Program-made: the position numbers and the translations under genes
Part shown: piece after piece, positions 1-9,259 of the stretch
Position numbering within the stretch: position 1 is the first letter of the stretch
How the letters are laid out: each line of letters opens with the position of its first letter
Assembly: GCF_000754095.2 (NCBI RefSeq)
Contig: NZ_JQSG02000002.1
Coordinates: 403,585-467,584 of the forward strand
DNA: 64,000 nucleotides
Reading direction: 5' to 3'
Origin: Acidihalobacter prosperus
GTDB lineage: Bacteria; Pseudomonadota; Gammaproteobacteria; DSM-5130; Acidihalobacteraceae
The notes under the pieces: model-generated
What the model saw: the letters and a program-made list of their open reading frames with translations, nothing else
Databases searched by the model: none
What the model was told of the DNA's origin: nothing

Positions 1-487
1 GCAGCGAAGGGTTGAGCGCGCGCGCGCGCGCCACGCAGGCGGCGAAATGTGCCGCGCCGCCGTCGCGCAGGTCGTCGCGGTCGACCGAGGTGATCACCAC
101 GTAGGACAGCCCCATTTCGCGGATGGTGTGCGCCAAATGATCGGGCTCCTTCGCATCCAGTGGATTCGGACGGCCGTGCGCCACGTCGCAGAACGGGCAA
201 CGCCGGGTACAGATGTCGCCCATGATCATGAACGTGGCGGTGCCGTGATCGAAGCACTCGCCGAGGTTCGGGCAGGAGGCCTCCTCGCACACGGTATGCA
301 GCGCGTTCTCGCGCAAAATCCGTTTGAGACGTTCAACGCGCGGGCCGCCCGGCACCTTGACCCTAATCCATTCCGGCTTGCGCGCCGGCCGCTCGGTAGG
401 TGCGATCTTGATCGGTATGCGCGCCATCTTCTCGGCGCCGCGCTGTTTATGACCGCGTTGCGGTCCGCCCTTGGCGATCTCGCTCAT
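1..487 (-). CDS. lipA: Lipoyl synthase LipA (3' end cut by window)
   Basis: Radical SAM enzyme that inserts two sulfurs into octanoyl groups bound to lipoyl domains. The N-terminal 162 residues are present and the C-terminal half lies beyond the window start. Two family cysteine clusters are visible: [12 protein letters not shown] (auxiliary 4Fe-4S) followed by CTRRCPFC (SAM cluster, Cx3Cx2C). The ATG at 487 overlaps the lipB stop by 4 nt (ATGA), so translation is probably coupled. It is the last visible gene of the mrdA-to-lipA operon. It is distinct from the LipS-type synthases at 44-49 kb. Confidence 0.95.
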   Translation of the reverse strand, partial: MSEIAKGGPQRGHKQRGAEKMARIPIKIAPTERPARKPEWIRVKVPGGPRVERLKRILRENALHTVCEEASCPNLGECFDHGTATFMIMGDICTRRCPFCDVAHGRPNPLDAKEPDHLAHTIREMGLSYVVITSVDRDDLRDGGAAHFAACVARARALNPSL

Positions 488-1140
488 GCCCTGTCGATTC
501 CGTGATGACTGTGTCCAGAGGCGGCAGTGTACCCCAGTCGGCGGGCCAGGCGCTCGGCAAGCGCCTGGCCCGCCGTCCATAGATCGAGCGTGATGCCGTA
601 GTCGGCCAGCCGCGCCACCTCGAGACCACGGTAGCCACAAGGGTCGATGCGCGCGAAGGGCGCCGGATCGAGATCGACGTTGAGCGACAGGCCGTGATAA
701 CTGCAGCCATGGCGCACGCGCAGGCCGAGCGCGGCGATCTTGCGCCCGTCCACATACACCCCGGGTGCCTCCCGGCGCGACTCGCCGGCGATACCGTGGG
801 CGGCCAGCAGTTCGACCACGGTCTGCTCCAGGTTTTCCACCAGCGCGCGCACGCCGAGACGCAGGCGCCGCAGATCCAACAAAACGTAGAGCACCACCTG
901 ACCGGGGCCATGGTAAGTCACCTGACCGCCGCGATCGCTCTGCACCACCGGGATGTCGCCGGCATCACGCACATGCTCGGCGCGCCCGGCCTGGCCGAGC
1001 GTGAAGACCGGCGGATGCTCCACAATCCAGAATTCGTCGGCCGTATCCGCGCCGCGGGCGGCGGTGTAATCGCGCATGGCCTGCCACACGGCGGTGTAAT
1101 CACGCCGCCCCATGTAATGCACGCGCAGTTCCGGCGACAT
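484..1140 (-). CDS. lipB: Octanoyl-[acyl carrier protein]-protein N-octanoyltransferase LipB
   Basis: Transfers octanoate from ACP to the lipoyl-domain lysine, first step of de novo lipoylation. The 218 residues match the usual length. [12 protein letters not shown] lies at 70-81. Lys134 and Cys168 (in PCGYRG) fall where the E. coli catalytic Lys/Cys pair lies. It starts 1 nt after ybeD and overlaps lipA by 4 nt, so it belongs to the same transcript. Function is confident from motifs and synteny. Confidence 0.96.
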   Translation of the reverse strand: MSPELRVHYMGRRDYTAVWQAMRDYTAARGADTADEFWIVEHPPVFTLGQAGRAEHVRDAGDIPVVQSDRGGQVTYHGPGQVVLYVLLDLRRLRLGVRALVENLEQTVVELLAAHGIAGESRREAPGVYVDGRKIAALGLRVRHGCSYHGLSLNVDLDPAPFARIDPCGYRGLEVARLADYGITLDLWTAGQALAERLARRLGYTAASGHSHHGIDRA

Positions 1141-1141
1141 G

Positions 1142-1423
1142 TCAGAGCGCCATGGTGACCAGTTCGCAGGCCGTCAGCGCACGGTAGATGGCATCGAGCT
1201 GCGCGCGGTCGGTGGCTTCGATGGTCACGGTAAGGCTGAGATAGCGCCCGCCGCGACTGAGATTCTCGCGCACCGCGTCGTCGTCGACCGTGGCCGCGTG
1301 CTCGCGGATCAAGGCGAGCACGCGGCCACGGAACTCGGGCACCGCGGGCCCGAAGACCTTGATCGGGAAACGGCAGGGAAATTCGAAGGAGGTCTCTGCC
1401 CCGTCCTGTTCCCGATCGCTCAT
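1142..1423 (-). CDS. ybeD: DUF493 family protein YbeD
   Basis: Small (93 residue) conserved protein found between dacA and lipB in many gammaproteobacteria; it folds like an ACT-type regulatory domain, but the molecular role is not settled. The ATG at 1423 is chosen because it overlaps the upstream dat stop (ATGA) and gives the usual length. A longer in-frame extension would run into dat. FPIKVFGPAVPEF near the N-terminus and the alternating hydrophobic C-terminal half are typical of the family. Confidence 0.88.
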   Translation of the reverse strand: MSDREQDGAETSFEFPCRFPIKVFGPAVPEFRGRVLALIREHAATVDDDAVRENLSRGGRYLSLTVTIEATDRAQLDAIYRALTACELVTMAL

Positions 1424-2289
1424 GGACACTCGCCTCCGGCACGCAAGGCGGCCTTGCAGTCTTGGTACCACTCCGCCATGCGGCGCCACACAGGCCCAGG
1501 CCGGCCGTCGCCGACCGGCTGGCCGTCCAACCGGGTCACGGCCATCACCTCGCGGGTCGAACTGGTCAGCCAGATTTCGTCGGCGCGGCGCAGATCGGTT
1601 TCGGAAATCGCCCTTTCCGCCCACGGCAGGCCGTGGCGCTGCGCCAGTTCGAGCACCAGATCGCGCGTCACGCCGGGCAGTAGCGCGGGCCCCTTGGGCG
1701 GCGTCGACAACATGCCGTCCGCAACGATGAACAGACTGCTGGCGCTACCCTCGAGCACGGCACCGTCGCGCACCAGGATGGCTTCGTCGTCGCCGGCATC
1801 CAGCGCCGCCTGGCGCAGCAACACGTTCGGCAGCAGGGTGATCGCCTTGATGTCGCAGCGCGCCCAGCGCGTATCCGCCATCAACCGTGCCGACGCGCCC
1901 GTCTCGAGCCGTGCCGGCTCCGGTGCGCGCAGCGGATGGGTCATGGCAAACACCGTCGGCTTCACATCCGCCGCCGGGAAGGCATGGTCGCGTTTGACGT
2001 CCGCGCCCCGGGTCACCTGCAGGTAGACGCTGTGATCGCCGGGGCCGGCCGTCGCGACCAGCTCCTGCAGCAGTGCGCGCCACGTCGCACGGTCGTGCGG
2101 GTTGCCGATGCGGACCGCCGCCAGACTGGCGTCCAGGCGGTCTAGATGCGCTGTCAGACGGAAGAGATGCCCGCCATAGGCCGGGATCACCTCGTAGATG
2201 CCGTCGCCGAAGAGAAACCCCCGGTCGAGGACCGGCACGCAGGCTTCGGCCAGCGGCAGGAAGCGCCCGTTGAGATAGACGCGGCTCAC
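1420..2289 (-). CDS. dat: PLP fold-type IV aminotransferase, probable D-amino-acid transaminase
   Basis: Class IV aminotransferase of 289 residues from a GTG start at 2289, 8 nt after the dacA stop. An earlier ATG at 2346 would overlap dacA by about 50 nt. LDRGFLFGDGIYEV at 21-34 is the class IV signature, and Lys148 in CDIKAITLLPN is the probable PLP lysine. Its place between dacA and ybeD in a peptidoglycan operon favours D-alanine/D-glutamate transamination. Branched-chain aminotransferase or aminodeoxychorismate lyase activity cannot be excluded from sequence alone. Confidence 0.85.
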   Translation of the reverse strand: MSRVYLNGRFLPLAEACVPVLDRGFLFGDGIYEVIPAYGGHLFRLTAHLDRLDASLAAVRIGNPHDRATWRALLQELVATAGPGDHSVYLQVTRGADVKRDHAFPAADVKPTVFAMTHPLRAPEPARLETGASARLMADTRWARCDIKAITLLPNVLLRQAALDAGDDEAILVRDGAVLEGSASSLFIVADGMLSTPPKGPALLPGVTRDLVLELAQRHGLPWAERAISETDLRRADEIWLTSSTREVMAVTRLDGQPVGDGRPGPVWRRMAEWYQDCKAALRAGGECP

Positions 2290-2297
2290 CGCTGCGC

Positions 2298-3503
2298 CTA
2301 TTTGTGCTCGAACCACTGCAGCACGGTATCGCGCACCCGCTGCCACAGATTGCCCTCGGGATCGGCCTCCAGCGCCACCAGCGGCACCTGCGCGACCGGC
2401 TTGCCGGCCAGGCTGACCTTGACCTCGCCCACGGTCTGACCCTTGGCAATGGGCGCCTTGAGCGTCGGGTCGAGCGTCATTTCGGCCTTGAGATTACGGT
2501 ACTGGCCAGAGGGCACCGTGACGTAGAGATCCCGCATCAGCCCCAGTTTGACGTGCTCGTGCGCGCCGCCCCATACACGCGCCGTGTTCAGCGACTGGCC
2601 GGCACTGTACAGCTTGTGGGTGGAGAAAAAGCGGAAACCGTAGTTGAGCAGGGCTTCGGACACGCGCGCGAGGTTGATGTAGTTCTGCTCGCTGCTGGCC
2701 TTGGGCAGATTCACGCCCATCACCACAGCAATCAGCCGGGTGTCGTTACGCACCGCCGACGAAGCCAGGATGTAACCGGCCTCGCTGGTATAGCCGGTCT
2801 TGAGTCCATCGACGCTGGGATCGCGCCACAGCAACTTGTTGTAGTTGTACTGCTTGATCTTGTTCCAGGTGAACGATTTCTCCGAGAAGAAGTGATAATA
2901 CTCGGGAAACTGGGTGATGATCGCGCGCGACAGCTTGGCCAGATCCAGCGCCGAGGTGTAGAGATCCGGCTCCGGCAGGCCGTTGACGTCGGAATAGTGG
3001 GTGTTCGCCAACCCCAGCTGTTTGGCGTAGGCATTCATCAGCGACACGAAGGCGCCGGTAGTGCCGGCCACGCCCTGCGCCAGCGCCACCGCGGCGTCGT
3101 TGCCCGAAGGCACCAGCAGACCCTGCAGCAACTCCTTGACGCTGACGGACGAGCCGGGGTTCAGGAACATCCGCGAGCCGCCCTGACGCCAGGCCTTGTC
3201 GCTGACGTGGAACTTGGTATCGAGCGTGATGCGCCCGGCCTTGAGATCTTGGAAGACCACGTAGGCGGTCATCAGCTTGGTGGTACTGGCCGGTGCGCGA
3301 CGCTCGTCGGGATCCTTCTCGGCCAGAATCTGCCCGGTACGGTAGTCCATCAGCACATAGGATTTGGCACCGATCGGCGACATCGGCGGCACCGGCACGG
3401 GCAGTGGCGGCGTCGGGCCAGGAGCCGCCGGCGACGCGGCGAGCGCCTGACCGGCGAACAGGCTGACGAAAAGCAGGACCAACGAGCGGAACACTAGGCG
3501 CAT
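2298..3503 (-). CDS. dacA: D-alanyl-D-alanine carboxypeptidase, PBP5/6 type
   Basis: Periplasmic, membrane-anchored DD-carboxypeptidase that trims pentapeptide stems. There is an N-terminal signal peptide ending near AQALAAS (residues 1-23), then the penicillin-binding motifs STTK (73-76), SGN (133-135) and KTG (235-237). The C-terminal domain is followed by a short amphipathic tail (LWQRVRDTVLQWFEHK), the usual PBP5 membrane anchor. The 401 residues match the family length. It follows rlpA after a 95-nt gap. Confidence 0.96.
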   Translation of the reverse strand: MRLVFRSLVLLFVSLFAGQALAASPAAPGPTPPLPVPVPPMSPIGAKSYVLMDYRTGQILAEKDPDERRAPASTTKLMTAYVVFQDLKAGRITLDTKFHVSDKAWRQGGSRMFLNPGSSVSVKELLQGLLVPSGNDAAVALAQGVAGTTGAFVSLMNAYAKQLGLANTHYSDVNGLPEPDLYTSALDLAKLSRAIITQFPEYYHFFSEKSFTWNKIKQYNYNKLLWRDPSVDGLKTGYTSEAGYILASSAVRNDTRLIAVVMGVNLPKASSEQNYINLARVSEALLNYGFRFFSTHKLYSAGQSLNTARVWGGAHEHVKLGLMRDLYVTVPSGQYRNLKAEMTLDPTLKAPIAKGQTVGEVKVSLAGKPVAQVPLVALEADPEGNLWQRVRDTVLQWFEHK

Positions 3504-3598
3504 ATCAACGGACCTTGACGGGTGAACGAGGGAGGATGTGCATCGGGGCCTGCGATTCTAACCCCGGTGCCGCGATTGGGAAACGCCGACGCCTCATC

Positions 3599-4357
3599 TC
3601 ACTCCACGCCGACGCGAAAATGCTGAATACCGAGCGCGTTCATGCGCTTGGCTGCGGCATCCGCGGCCGCCACGTCCGCGAGCGGGCCGAGACGCACGTA
3701 ATACAGCGTCTGGTTGGGGCCAACCTGGCCGGACTGGATGATCATCGGCCCGAAACCGCGTAACGCCAGTTTGGCCTGGTAGCGCTTGGCATTGGCCAGT
3801 TCGCCGAAGGCGCCGACCTGGATGTAGATGTGCGGCGTCGGCCCGCCGTGAGCGGCATCCAGCGGCGGCGGCGGGTTGGCGGCGGGATTGCGCGGGTTGA
3901 TCGCCTGCACTTCGACCAGCGCCGTACCCGGGCCGATCATGCCCAGCCGTTTCGCGGCGGTATAGGACAGATCGATGATGCGATTGGCCACGAAGGGGCC
4001 GCGGTCGTTGATCTCGACCACCACCTTCTTGCCGTTCTCGAGGTTGGTGACCCGCACCCAGGTGCCAAGCGGCAGCACCTTGCTCGCGGCGGTCATCGCA
4101 TACATGTTGTACGGCACACCGCTGGCAGTCAGCTTGCCGTGGAAATTGGGACCGTACCAGGAAGCGATGCCGCGGCGTGAGTAGTCCTGGGCGGTCGGCA
4201 GCACGTAGTAGCGCTTGCCGAACACCACATAGGACTGACCGCCTCCGGAGGGTGGCGGACCCGCGCTCGGCGGCGGCACGACGGCACAGGCTGACATCAG
4301 CAACACCGGCGCGAGCGCCGCCGCTAGACGCCAGCGCGGGCCTTCGCATCTGCTCAT
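3599..4357 (-). CDS. rlpA: Septal ring lytic transglycosylase / RlpA lipoprotein
   Basis: Outer-membrane lipoprotein of 252 residues. The signal peptide ends in a lipobox (LMSAC). A double-psi beta-barrel domain (about 75-150, with GIASWYGPNFHGKLTASG and NDRGPF) is followed by a C-terminal SPOR domain (about 173-250) that binds denuded glycan. In Pseudomonas RlpA cleaves such glycans, and by homology this copy may too. Its ATG overlaps the mltB stop by 4 nt. Confidence 0.95.
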   Translation of the reverse strand: MSRCEGPRWRLAAALAPVLLMSACAVVPPPSAGPPPSGGGQSYVVFGKRYYVLPTAQDYSRRGIASWYGPNFHGKLTASGVPYNMYAMTAASKVLPLGTWVRVTNLENGKKVVVEINDRGPFVANRIIDLSYTAAKRLGMIGPGTALVEVQAINPRNPAANPPPPLDAAHGGPTPHIYIQVGAFGELANAKRYQAKLALRGFGPMIIQSGQVGPNQTLYYVRLGPLADVAAADAAAKRMNALGIQHFRVGVE

Positions 4358-5397
4358 GGCGCGTGTTTGCCGGCGGCCTCCGCCGCGCCGGCCGGATGCC
4401 GGTAAGCCTGTTCGATCGCTTCGCTGAGCTGGTACACCGCCATCGCATAGAGCGCGCTGGCGTTATAGCGCGTGATGACGTAGAAATTGCGCCCGGTCAC
4501 CCAATATTCGGAATCCTGCCGCAGTTGCAGGCCGACCAGCGCATAGCGCCCTTCGGCCGGCAGGGCGCGGCCGGGGCGAACACCCGCCGCGGCCAGCATC
4601 TTGGGCGTCAGCTGAGGTTTGACGCTGCTGGACAGCCGCTCGTAACCCTTGCCCTTGACGCGTGCCGGCACCGCGACAAAGCCCCCCGCCTGCCAGCCGT
4701 GGCGGGCCAGATAGTTGGCGACGCTGCCGATCGCATCGACCGGGTCGTTCCACAGGTCGCGCTCGCCGTTACCGTCGAAATCGACCGCATAGTGTCGGTA
4801 GCTCCCCGGCATGAATTGCCCCTGCCCCATGGCGCCCGCGTAGGATCCCTTGGGCTTGAGCGGGTCGATGCCCTCCTGCCGCGCCAGGAGCAGGAACTGC
4901 GCCAGCTGGCGGCGGAAATAATCCGCCCGCGGCGGGTAGTCGAAACCCAGCGTGGCCAAGGTGTCGAACACCGGATAGCTGCCCATGCGCCGTCCGTAGA
5001 AGGTCTCGACGCCGATGATCGCGGTGACCACCTGCGGCGGCACGCCATAGGCCTTCTGCGCGCGTTCGAGCGCTGCGCGGTGCTGCTTCCAGAAGACCAC
5101 GCCCTCGCGTATCCGCTTCTCGGTCAGGAATATCGGGCGGTATTTGTACCAGGGCAAGGCCTCGGCCGGGCGCTTCATGGCGGCGATCACCGCGGGCTGC
5201 GGCTGCGCCTTGTCGAACAGGCGTTCCAGATAGGCCTTGTCGAATTTGTCGTGGGTCACCAGCTGCTGGATGAAACTCTGCACCTCTGCACGATGCGCAA
5301 AACCGGCGTCGGCGGCGCGGGCGGCGGGCAGGCAAGAGGGGATGAGGACGAGCAGCGCGGCCAACCGGCGGACCGGGGCGGGGAGGAAGCGATTCAA
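4354..5397 (-). CDS. mltB: Membrane-bound lytic murein transglycosylase B
   Basis: Periplasmic muramidase-like enzyme that cleaves glycan strands to 1,6-anhydro-muropeptides. The catalytic Glu131 is in IIGVETFYGRRMG; GSYAGAMGQGQFMPGSYR follows. The N-terminal 29 residues are a signal peptide, with a possible weak lipobox (IPSC) around residue 22. No ATG lies in the 5' part: the start used is TTG at 5397, which overlaps the rodA TGA as TTGA and has a GGTGG 5 nt upstream. It yields 347 residues. Confidence 0.9.
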   Translation of the reverse strand: MNRFLPAPVRRLAALLVLIPSCLPAARAADAGFAHRAEVQSFIQQLVTHDKFDKAYLERLFDKAQPQPAVIAAMKRPAEALPWYKYRPIFLTEKRIREGVVFWKQHRAALERAQKAYGVPPQVVTAIIGVETFYGRRMGSYPVFDTLATLGFDYPPRADYFRRQLAQFLLLARQEGIDPLKPKGSYAGAMGQGQFMPGSYRHYAVDFDGNGERDLWNDPVDAIGSVANYLARHGWQAGGFVAVPARVKGKGYERLSSSVKPQLTPKMLAAAGVRPGRALPAEGRYALVGLQLRQDSEYWVTGRNFYVITRYNASALYAMAVYQLSEAIEQAYRHPAGAAEAAGKHAP

Positions 5398-6506
5398 TGG
5401 GCCACCAATCTGCGATGCGAGTGTATGCCCATGAGCATACCGAAAGCCGCCAGGATGGTCACCATCGAGGTGCCGCCGTAGCTCACCAGCGGCAACGGCA
5501 CGCCCACCACGGGCAGCAGGCCGATGACCATGCCGACGTTCACGAACACATAGACCGAGAACATCATGCTCAGGCTGCCGGCCACCAGGCGCGAGTAGGT
5601 GTCCTGCGCGCGCAGCGCGATATCCAGCCCACGCAACACAATGAACACGTACAGGGCCAGCAACAGCAGCACGCCGATCAGACCGAACTCCTCGCCGAAC
5701 ACCGAGAAGATGAAGTCGGTCGAGCGCTCGGGCAGGAAGTCGAGCTGGGCCTGGGTGCCGTTGAGCCAGCCCTTGCCGTAGACGCCGCCGGAACCCACCG
5801 CGATCATCGACTGGATGATGTGGTAACCGGCCCCCAGCGGATCGCGTTCGGGGTTGAGGAAGGTGAGTACGCGGTTGCGCTGGTAGTCGTGCATGAAATG
5901 CCAGATCACCGGCAGCGAGGCCAATCCCAGCAATACGAACGCCGCCAGCGTCCGGTATCGCAGCCCGGCGAAGAAGATCACGAACGCGCCGACCATGCCC
6001 ACCAGCAGCGCGGTGCCGAGATCGGGCTCCTTGGCGATCAGCATCACCGGCAGCAGCACGATCACACCGGCGACCGTGAGCTGGCCCGGCGTCGGCGGCA
6101 GGGCTCGTTCGGCGAAATACCAGGCCAACATCATGGGTACGGCCAGCTTCATGACCTCCGAAGGCTGGAAACGCATGAATCCCAGGTCCAACCACCGCCG
6201 CGCGCCCATGCCGATCTGGCCGACCAGCAGCACGGAGACCAGCAGCAGCAGCCCGGCAAGATAGATCCATGGCGCCCACTGCCGCAGACGCTCCACCGGC
6301 ACCTGGGCGATCAGGAACATCACCAGCAACGCGATCATCAGCCGCGTGGCCTGGCGGGTCACCATGTCCGCATTCTCACCGCTCGCGCTGTATAGGATGA
6401 ACAGCCCGGTGGCGATCAGGGCCAGCAGCGCCAACAGCAGCACCGGATCGACATGCAGGCGGCGCAGCCAGTACGTCAGCCCCGAATCCATGCCCTGATG
6501 CCTCAT
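5394..6506 (-). CDS. rodA: Peptidoglycan glycosyltransferase RodA (SEDS family)
   Basis: Inner-membrane SEDS polymerase of the elongasome, partner of PBP2. The 370 residues contain about ten hydrophobic helices. FMRFQPSEVMKLAVP and the C-terminal LPLVSYGGTSM are SEDS signatures. Start and stop overlap mrdA and mltB by 4 nt each, so the rod-shape genes are translationally linked. Confidence 0.97.
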   Translation of the reverse strand: MRHQGMDSGLTYWLRRLHVDPVLLLALLALIATGLFILYSASGENADMVTRQATRLMIALLVMFLIAQVPVERLRQWAPWIYLAGLLLLVSVLLVGQIGMGARRWLDLGFMRFQPSEVMKLAVPMMLAWYFAERALPPTPGQLTVAGVIVLLPVMLIAKEPDLGTALLVGMVGAFVIFFAGLRYRTLAAFVLLGLASLPVIWHFMHDYQRNRVLTFLNPERDPLGAGYHIIQSMIAVGSGGVYGKGWLNGTQAQLDFLPERSTDFIFSVFGEEFGLIGVLLLLALYVFIVLRGLDIALRAQDTYSRLVAGSLSMMFSVYVFVNVGMVIGLLPVVGVPLPLVSYGGTSMVTILAAFGMLMGIHSHRRLVAH

Positions 6507-8470
6507 GAGGCGTCGCCCGTCGCCGGCGCGCGCGTGGCCGTATCCCTGGGCTCGGTCGGCTGCAGATCGAGCTGCGTCGGCAGGTTCGACTTGAGCACCA
6601 GGCGTCCGTTGCGCAGCTCGGTGTTGTGCTTGAGGTAATAGTCGATCATCCGCCGCGCGACCGGAGCGGCGCTGACGTCGCCGCCGCCGCCATGCTCGAC
6701 CACGACCGCGACCGCAATCAACGGATGATCGGCCGGAGCGAAGGCGATGAACAGGCCGTTGTCGCGCAGACGATAGGGAATCGTGCCTTCTCGGGCATTG
6801 TCGGAATGGATGTGCGAGGTCACCTGCGCGGTGCCGGTCTTGCCGGCCACCACGTAATCGAAGCCGCGGAACTGCCGATAGGCCGTGCCGTCAGGCCGCT
6901 GCGTGACATTGCGCATGCCCTTGAGCACCGCGCGCCAATAAGCGGCGTCCTTGAGGCGGATCGCCGGCAGCGTCTCGGGCGGACGCGCCCGGACGTCGCG
7001 GGTCACCGGATCGCGCACGGCGCGCAGCAGACGCGGGCGGAATCGCTCGCCGCGCATCGACAGCGCCGCCGTGGCATCGGCGAGCTGCAGCGGCGTGGCC
7101 AGCATGAAGCCCTGACCGATGCCCGCGACCACCGTGTTGCCGGGATACCAGACCGTATTTTTGGTGCGCCGCTTCCAGGCCGGCGTCGGCAGCAACCCGC
7201 CCATCTCGCCGGTAGTGTCGATGTCGGTTTGCCGGCCGAGCCCGAACCGCGACAGAAAATCGTGCATGCGCTCGATGCCAAGCTGATAGGCGAGTCGGTA
7301 GAAATACACGTCGACCGACTGGGTGATCGCCTTGGAGACGTCGGTCATGCCGTGGCCATAGCGGTTCCAATCGCGATACTTGCGTTTCGCCGGATCGCCG
7401 GGAATCTGCCAGTACGGGCCGCAGAAAATGCGCTGATCGGTGGTGACCACGCCGTTGTTCAACCCTGCCAGCGCCATGAACGGCTTGATCGTCGAACCCG
7501 GCGGGTACTGCCCCGCGAGTGCGCGATTGAACAGCGGGCGCCAATCATTCCCGCGCAGTTCGGCGTAGCGCTTGCTGGAAATGCCGTCGACGAACCAGTT
7601 GGGGTCGTAGCTCGGCGCACTGACCATCGCGAGCACGTCGCCGTTGCGCGGATCGATCGCCACGGCTGCGCCTTCGCGCCCCTCAAGCGCCGCCTCGGCG
7701 ACGGACTGCAGCCCAGCGTCCAGGCTCAGGATCAGGTCGTCGCCCGGGACCGGTGGCTGATGCGACAGCACCCGGATCTGCCGGCCCTTGGCATTGACCT
7801 CGACCTGATCGTAACCGACCCGCCCGTGCAGGCGGGTCTGGTAGTAGGCTTCGATGCCGGTCTTGCCGTAATGCGTGGTGCCTTCGTAATTTTCCGCGTC
7901 GACCTTCTGCAGCTCGGCAACATCGATGCGGCTGACATAGCCGACCGCGTCCACCATCGCGCCGCCAAAGGGGTAGTAGCGACGCAGTCGCGCCTTGATG
8001 TCCACGCCAGGAAAACGATAGCGCTCGACCGCGAAGCGCGCCACCTCCTCGGGGCTCAGATCGAAACGCAGCGGCACGGCCTGGAAGGGCCACTTGCGGC
8101 GCATGGTCTGCCGGAAACGACGGATATCGTCGGGAGTGAGTGCGACGACCGACTTGAGTGCCTCCAGGGTGCGCGCCATGTCCGGCACCTGTTCGGGCGT
8201 GACGTCGAGGCTATAGGAAGGCACGTTTTCCGCCAGCAGCACGCCGTGACGGTCGTAGATCAGACCTCGAGGAGGCGGCACCGCCACGATATGCACGCGG
8301 TTGTCGTGCGACAGCGTGGCGTAGTGCTCGTGATCGATCACCTGCAGATAGATCAGGCGCGCAGCCATGGCCCCGTACAGGCCGACCACGACCAGCGCCA
8401 TGACCAGGGCGCGCCAGGCGAACTGGCGGCGCTCCTGACGCGGATCCCTCAGCGACTGACGGTCGGACAC
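6503..8470 (-). CDS. mrdA: Peptidoglycan DD-transpeptidase MrdA (PBP2)
   Basis: Elongasome transpeptidase that cross-links lateral wall peptidoglycan. One N-terminal transmembrane helix (about 20-42) is followed by the pedestal domain and the transpeptidase domain. Active-site motifs are STIK (Ser326-Lys329), SVD (about 385) and KTG (544-546). The 655 residues are close to the family norm. It is the first gene of the mrdA-rodA-mltB-rlpA operon, 26 nt downstream of ppa. Confidence 0.97.
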   Translation of the reverse strand: MSDRQSLRDPRQERRQFAWRALVMALVVVGLYGAMAARLIYLQVIDHEHYATLSHDNRVHIVAVPPPRGLIYDRHGVLLAENVPSYSLDVTPEQVPDMARTLEALKSVVALTPDDIRRFRQTMRRKWPFQAVPLRFDLSPEEVARFAVERYRFPGVDIKARLRRYYPFGGAMVDAVGYVSRIDVAELQKVDAENYEGTTHYGKTGIEAYYQTRLHGRVGYDQVEVNAKGRQIRVLSHQPPVPGDDLILSLDAGLQSVAEAALEGREGAAVAIDPRNGDVLAMVSAPSYDPNWFVDGISSKRYAELRGNDWRPLFNRALAGQYPPGSTIKPFMALAGLNNGVVTTDQRIFCGPYWQIPGDPAKRKYRDWNRYGHGMTDVSKAITQSVDVYFYRLAYQLGIERMHDFLSRFGLGRQTDIDTTGEMGGLLPTPAWKRRTKNTVWYPGNTVVAGIGQGFMLATPLQLADATAALSMRGERFRPRLLRAVRDPVTRDVRARPPETLPAIRLKDAAYWRAVLKGMRNVTQRPDGTAYRQFRGFDYVVAGKTGTAQVTSHIHSDNAREGTIPYRLRDNGLFIAFAPADHPLIAVAVVVEHGGGGDVSAAPVARRMIDYYLKHNTELRNGRLVLKSNLPTQLDLQPTEPRDTATRAPATGDAS

Positions 8471-8496
8471 GTCTCCCCCCCAGGTTCAGGCCCGGC

Positions 8497-9024
8497 TCAG
8501 CCCTTGGCGCGCGCGGCGCTTGACAGGATTTCGGCGCGTGCCGCCTCCAGCCCCTCGATACCGTCGACCTTGACCCATTTGCCTGCTTCCAGCGCCTTGT
8601 ACTGCTCGAAGAAGTGCCGAATCTGGCCAAGCAGGAACTCGGGCAGGTCGTCCGGCCCCTTGATGTGCGCGTAGGCCGGATACAGCTTGTCGACCGGCAC
8701 CGCGATGATCTTGGCGTCCGGGCCCTTTTCGTCGGTCATCTGCAACATGCCCACCGGGCGACAGCGGATGACGCTGCCGGCGTAGAGCGGGATCGGCGTG
8801 ACCACCAGCACGTCCACCGGATCGCCGTCCTCGGACAGGGTGTGCGGTACGAAGCCGTAGTTGCAGGGATAGACCATGGAGGTGCCCATGAACCGGTCGA
8901 CCATCAGGGCGCCGCTGTCCTTGTCGATCTCGTATTTGACCGGCGGCGCCAGGGCCGGGATCTCGATGACCACGTTGAAATCGTCGGGCAGGGCCTCACC
9001 GGCCGGCAGATTGGCGAGATTCAT
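8497..9024 (-). CDS. ppa: Inorganic pyrophosphatase (type I)
   Basis: Soluble Mg-dependent enzyme that hydrolyses pyrophosphate. The 175 residues carry the class I signature DGDPVDVLV plus [11 protein letters not shown] and [16 protein letters not shown] 9024 is preferred over one 12 nt upstream because GAGGA lies 6 nt before it and it aligns with E. coli Ppa. It is transcribed away from adk and lies just upstream of mrdA. Confidence 0.96.
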   Translation of the reverse strand: MNLANLPAGEALPDDFNVVIEIPALAPPVKYEIDKDSGALMVDRFMGTSMVYPCNYGFVPHTLSEDGDPVDVLVVTPIPLYAGSVIRCRPVGMLQMTDEKGPDAKIIAVPVDKLYPAYAHIKGPDDLPEFLLGQIRHFFEQYKALEAGKWVKVDGIEGLEAARAEILSSAARAKG

Positions 9025-9140
9025 GATTGTCCTCAAGCGTTTGATGTATGAATGGATGGATGGCTGAGGGGCGGCGCGCCGGGACGGCCCCGCACGCCGG
9101 GAACGCGCCCTCTCAAGCGCTGCGGGGCATTATACCCGCG

Positions 9141-9178
9141 GCGGACGCCCGGCGCCTGCACGCATGCCGGGCGTCCGC
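9141..9178. repeat. 13-bp perfect inverted repeat between ppa and adk
   Basis: Arms 9141-9153 and 9166-9178 are exact reverse complements around a 12-nt loop, in the divergent ppa/adk intergenic region. No T-tract follows on either strand, so it is not an evident terminator. It may be an operator or a folded 5' leader of adk. Confidence 0.5.
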
Positions 9179-9259
9179 CTTGCTTGCGCGCCCACCGGCC
9201 AGCCGGTATAAGTGGCGCCCACCATCTCCATTATTCAAGACGGCAGAGGTTCGCGCGGC

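Noticed and set aside
6626-8674. 682-codon frame antisense to mrdA
   Set aside because: GC-driven shadow: the mrdA reading is a complete PBP2 with all motifs; similar long antisense frames over alaS, lysC and mutS were rejected for the same reason.
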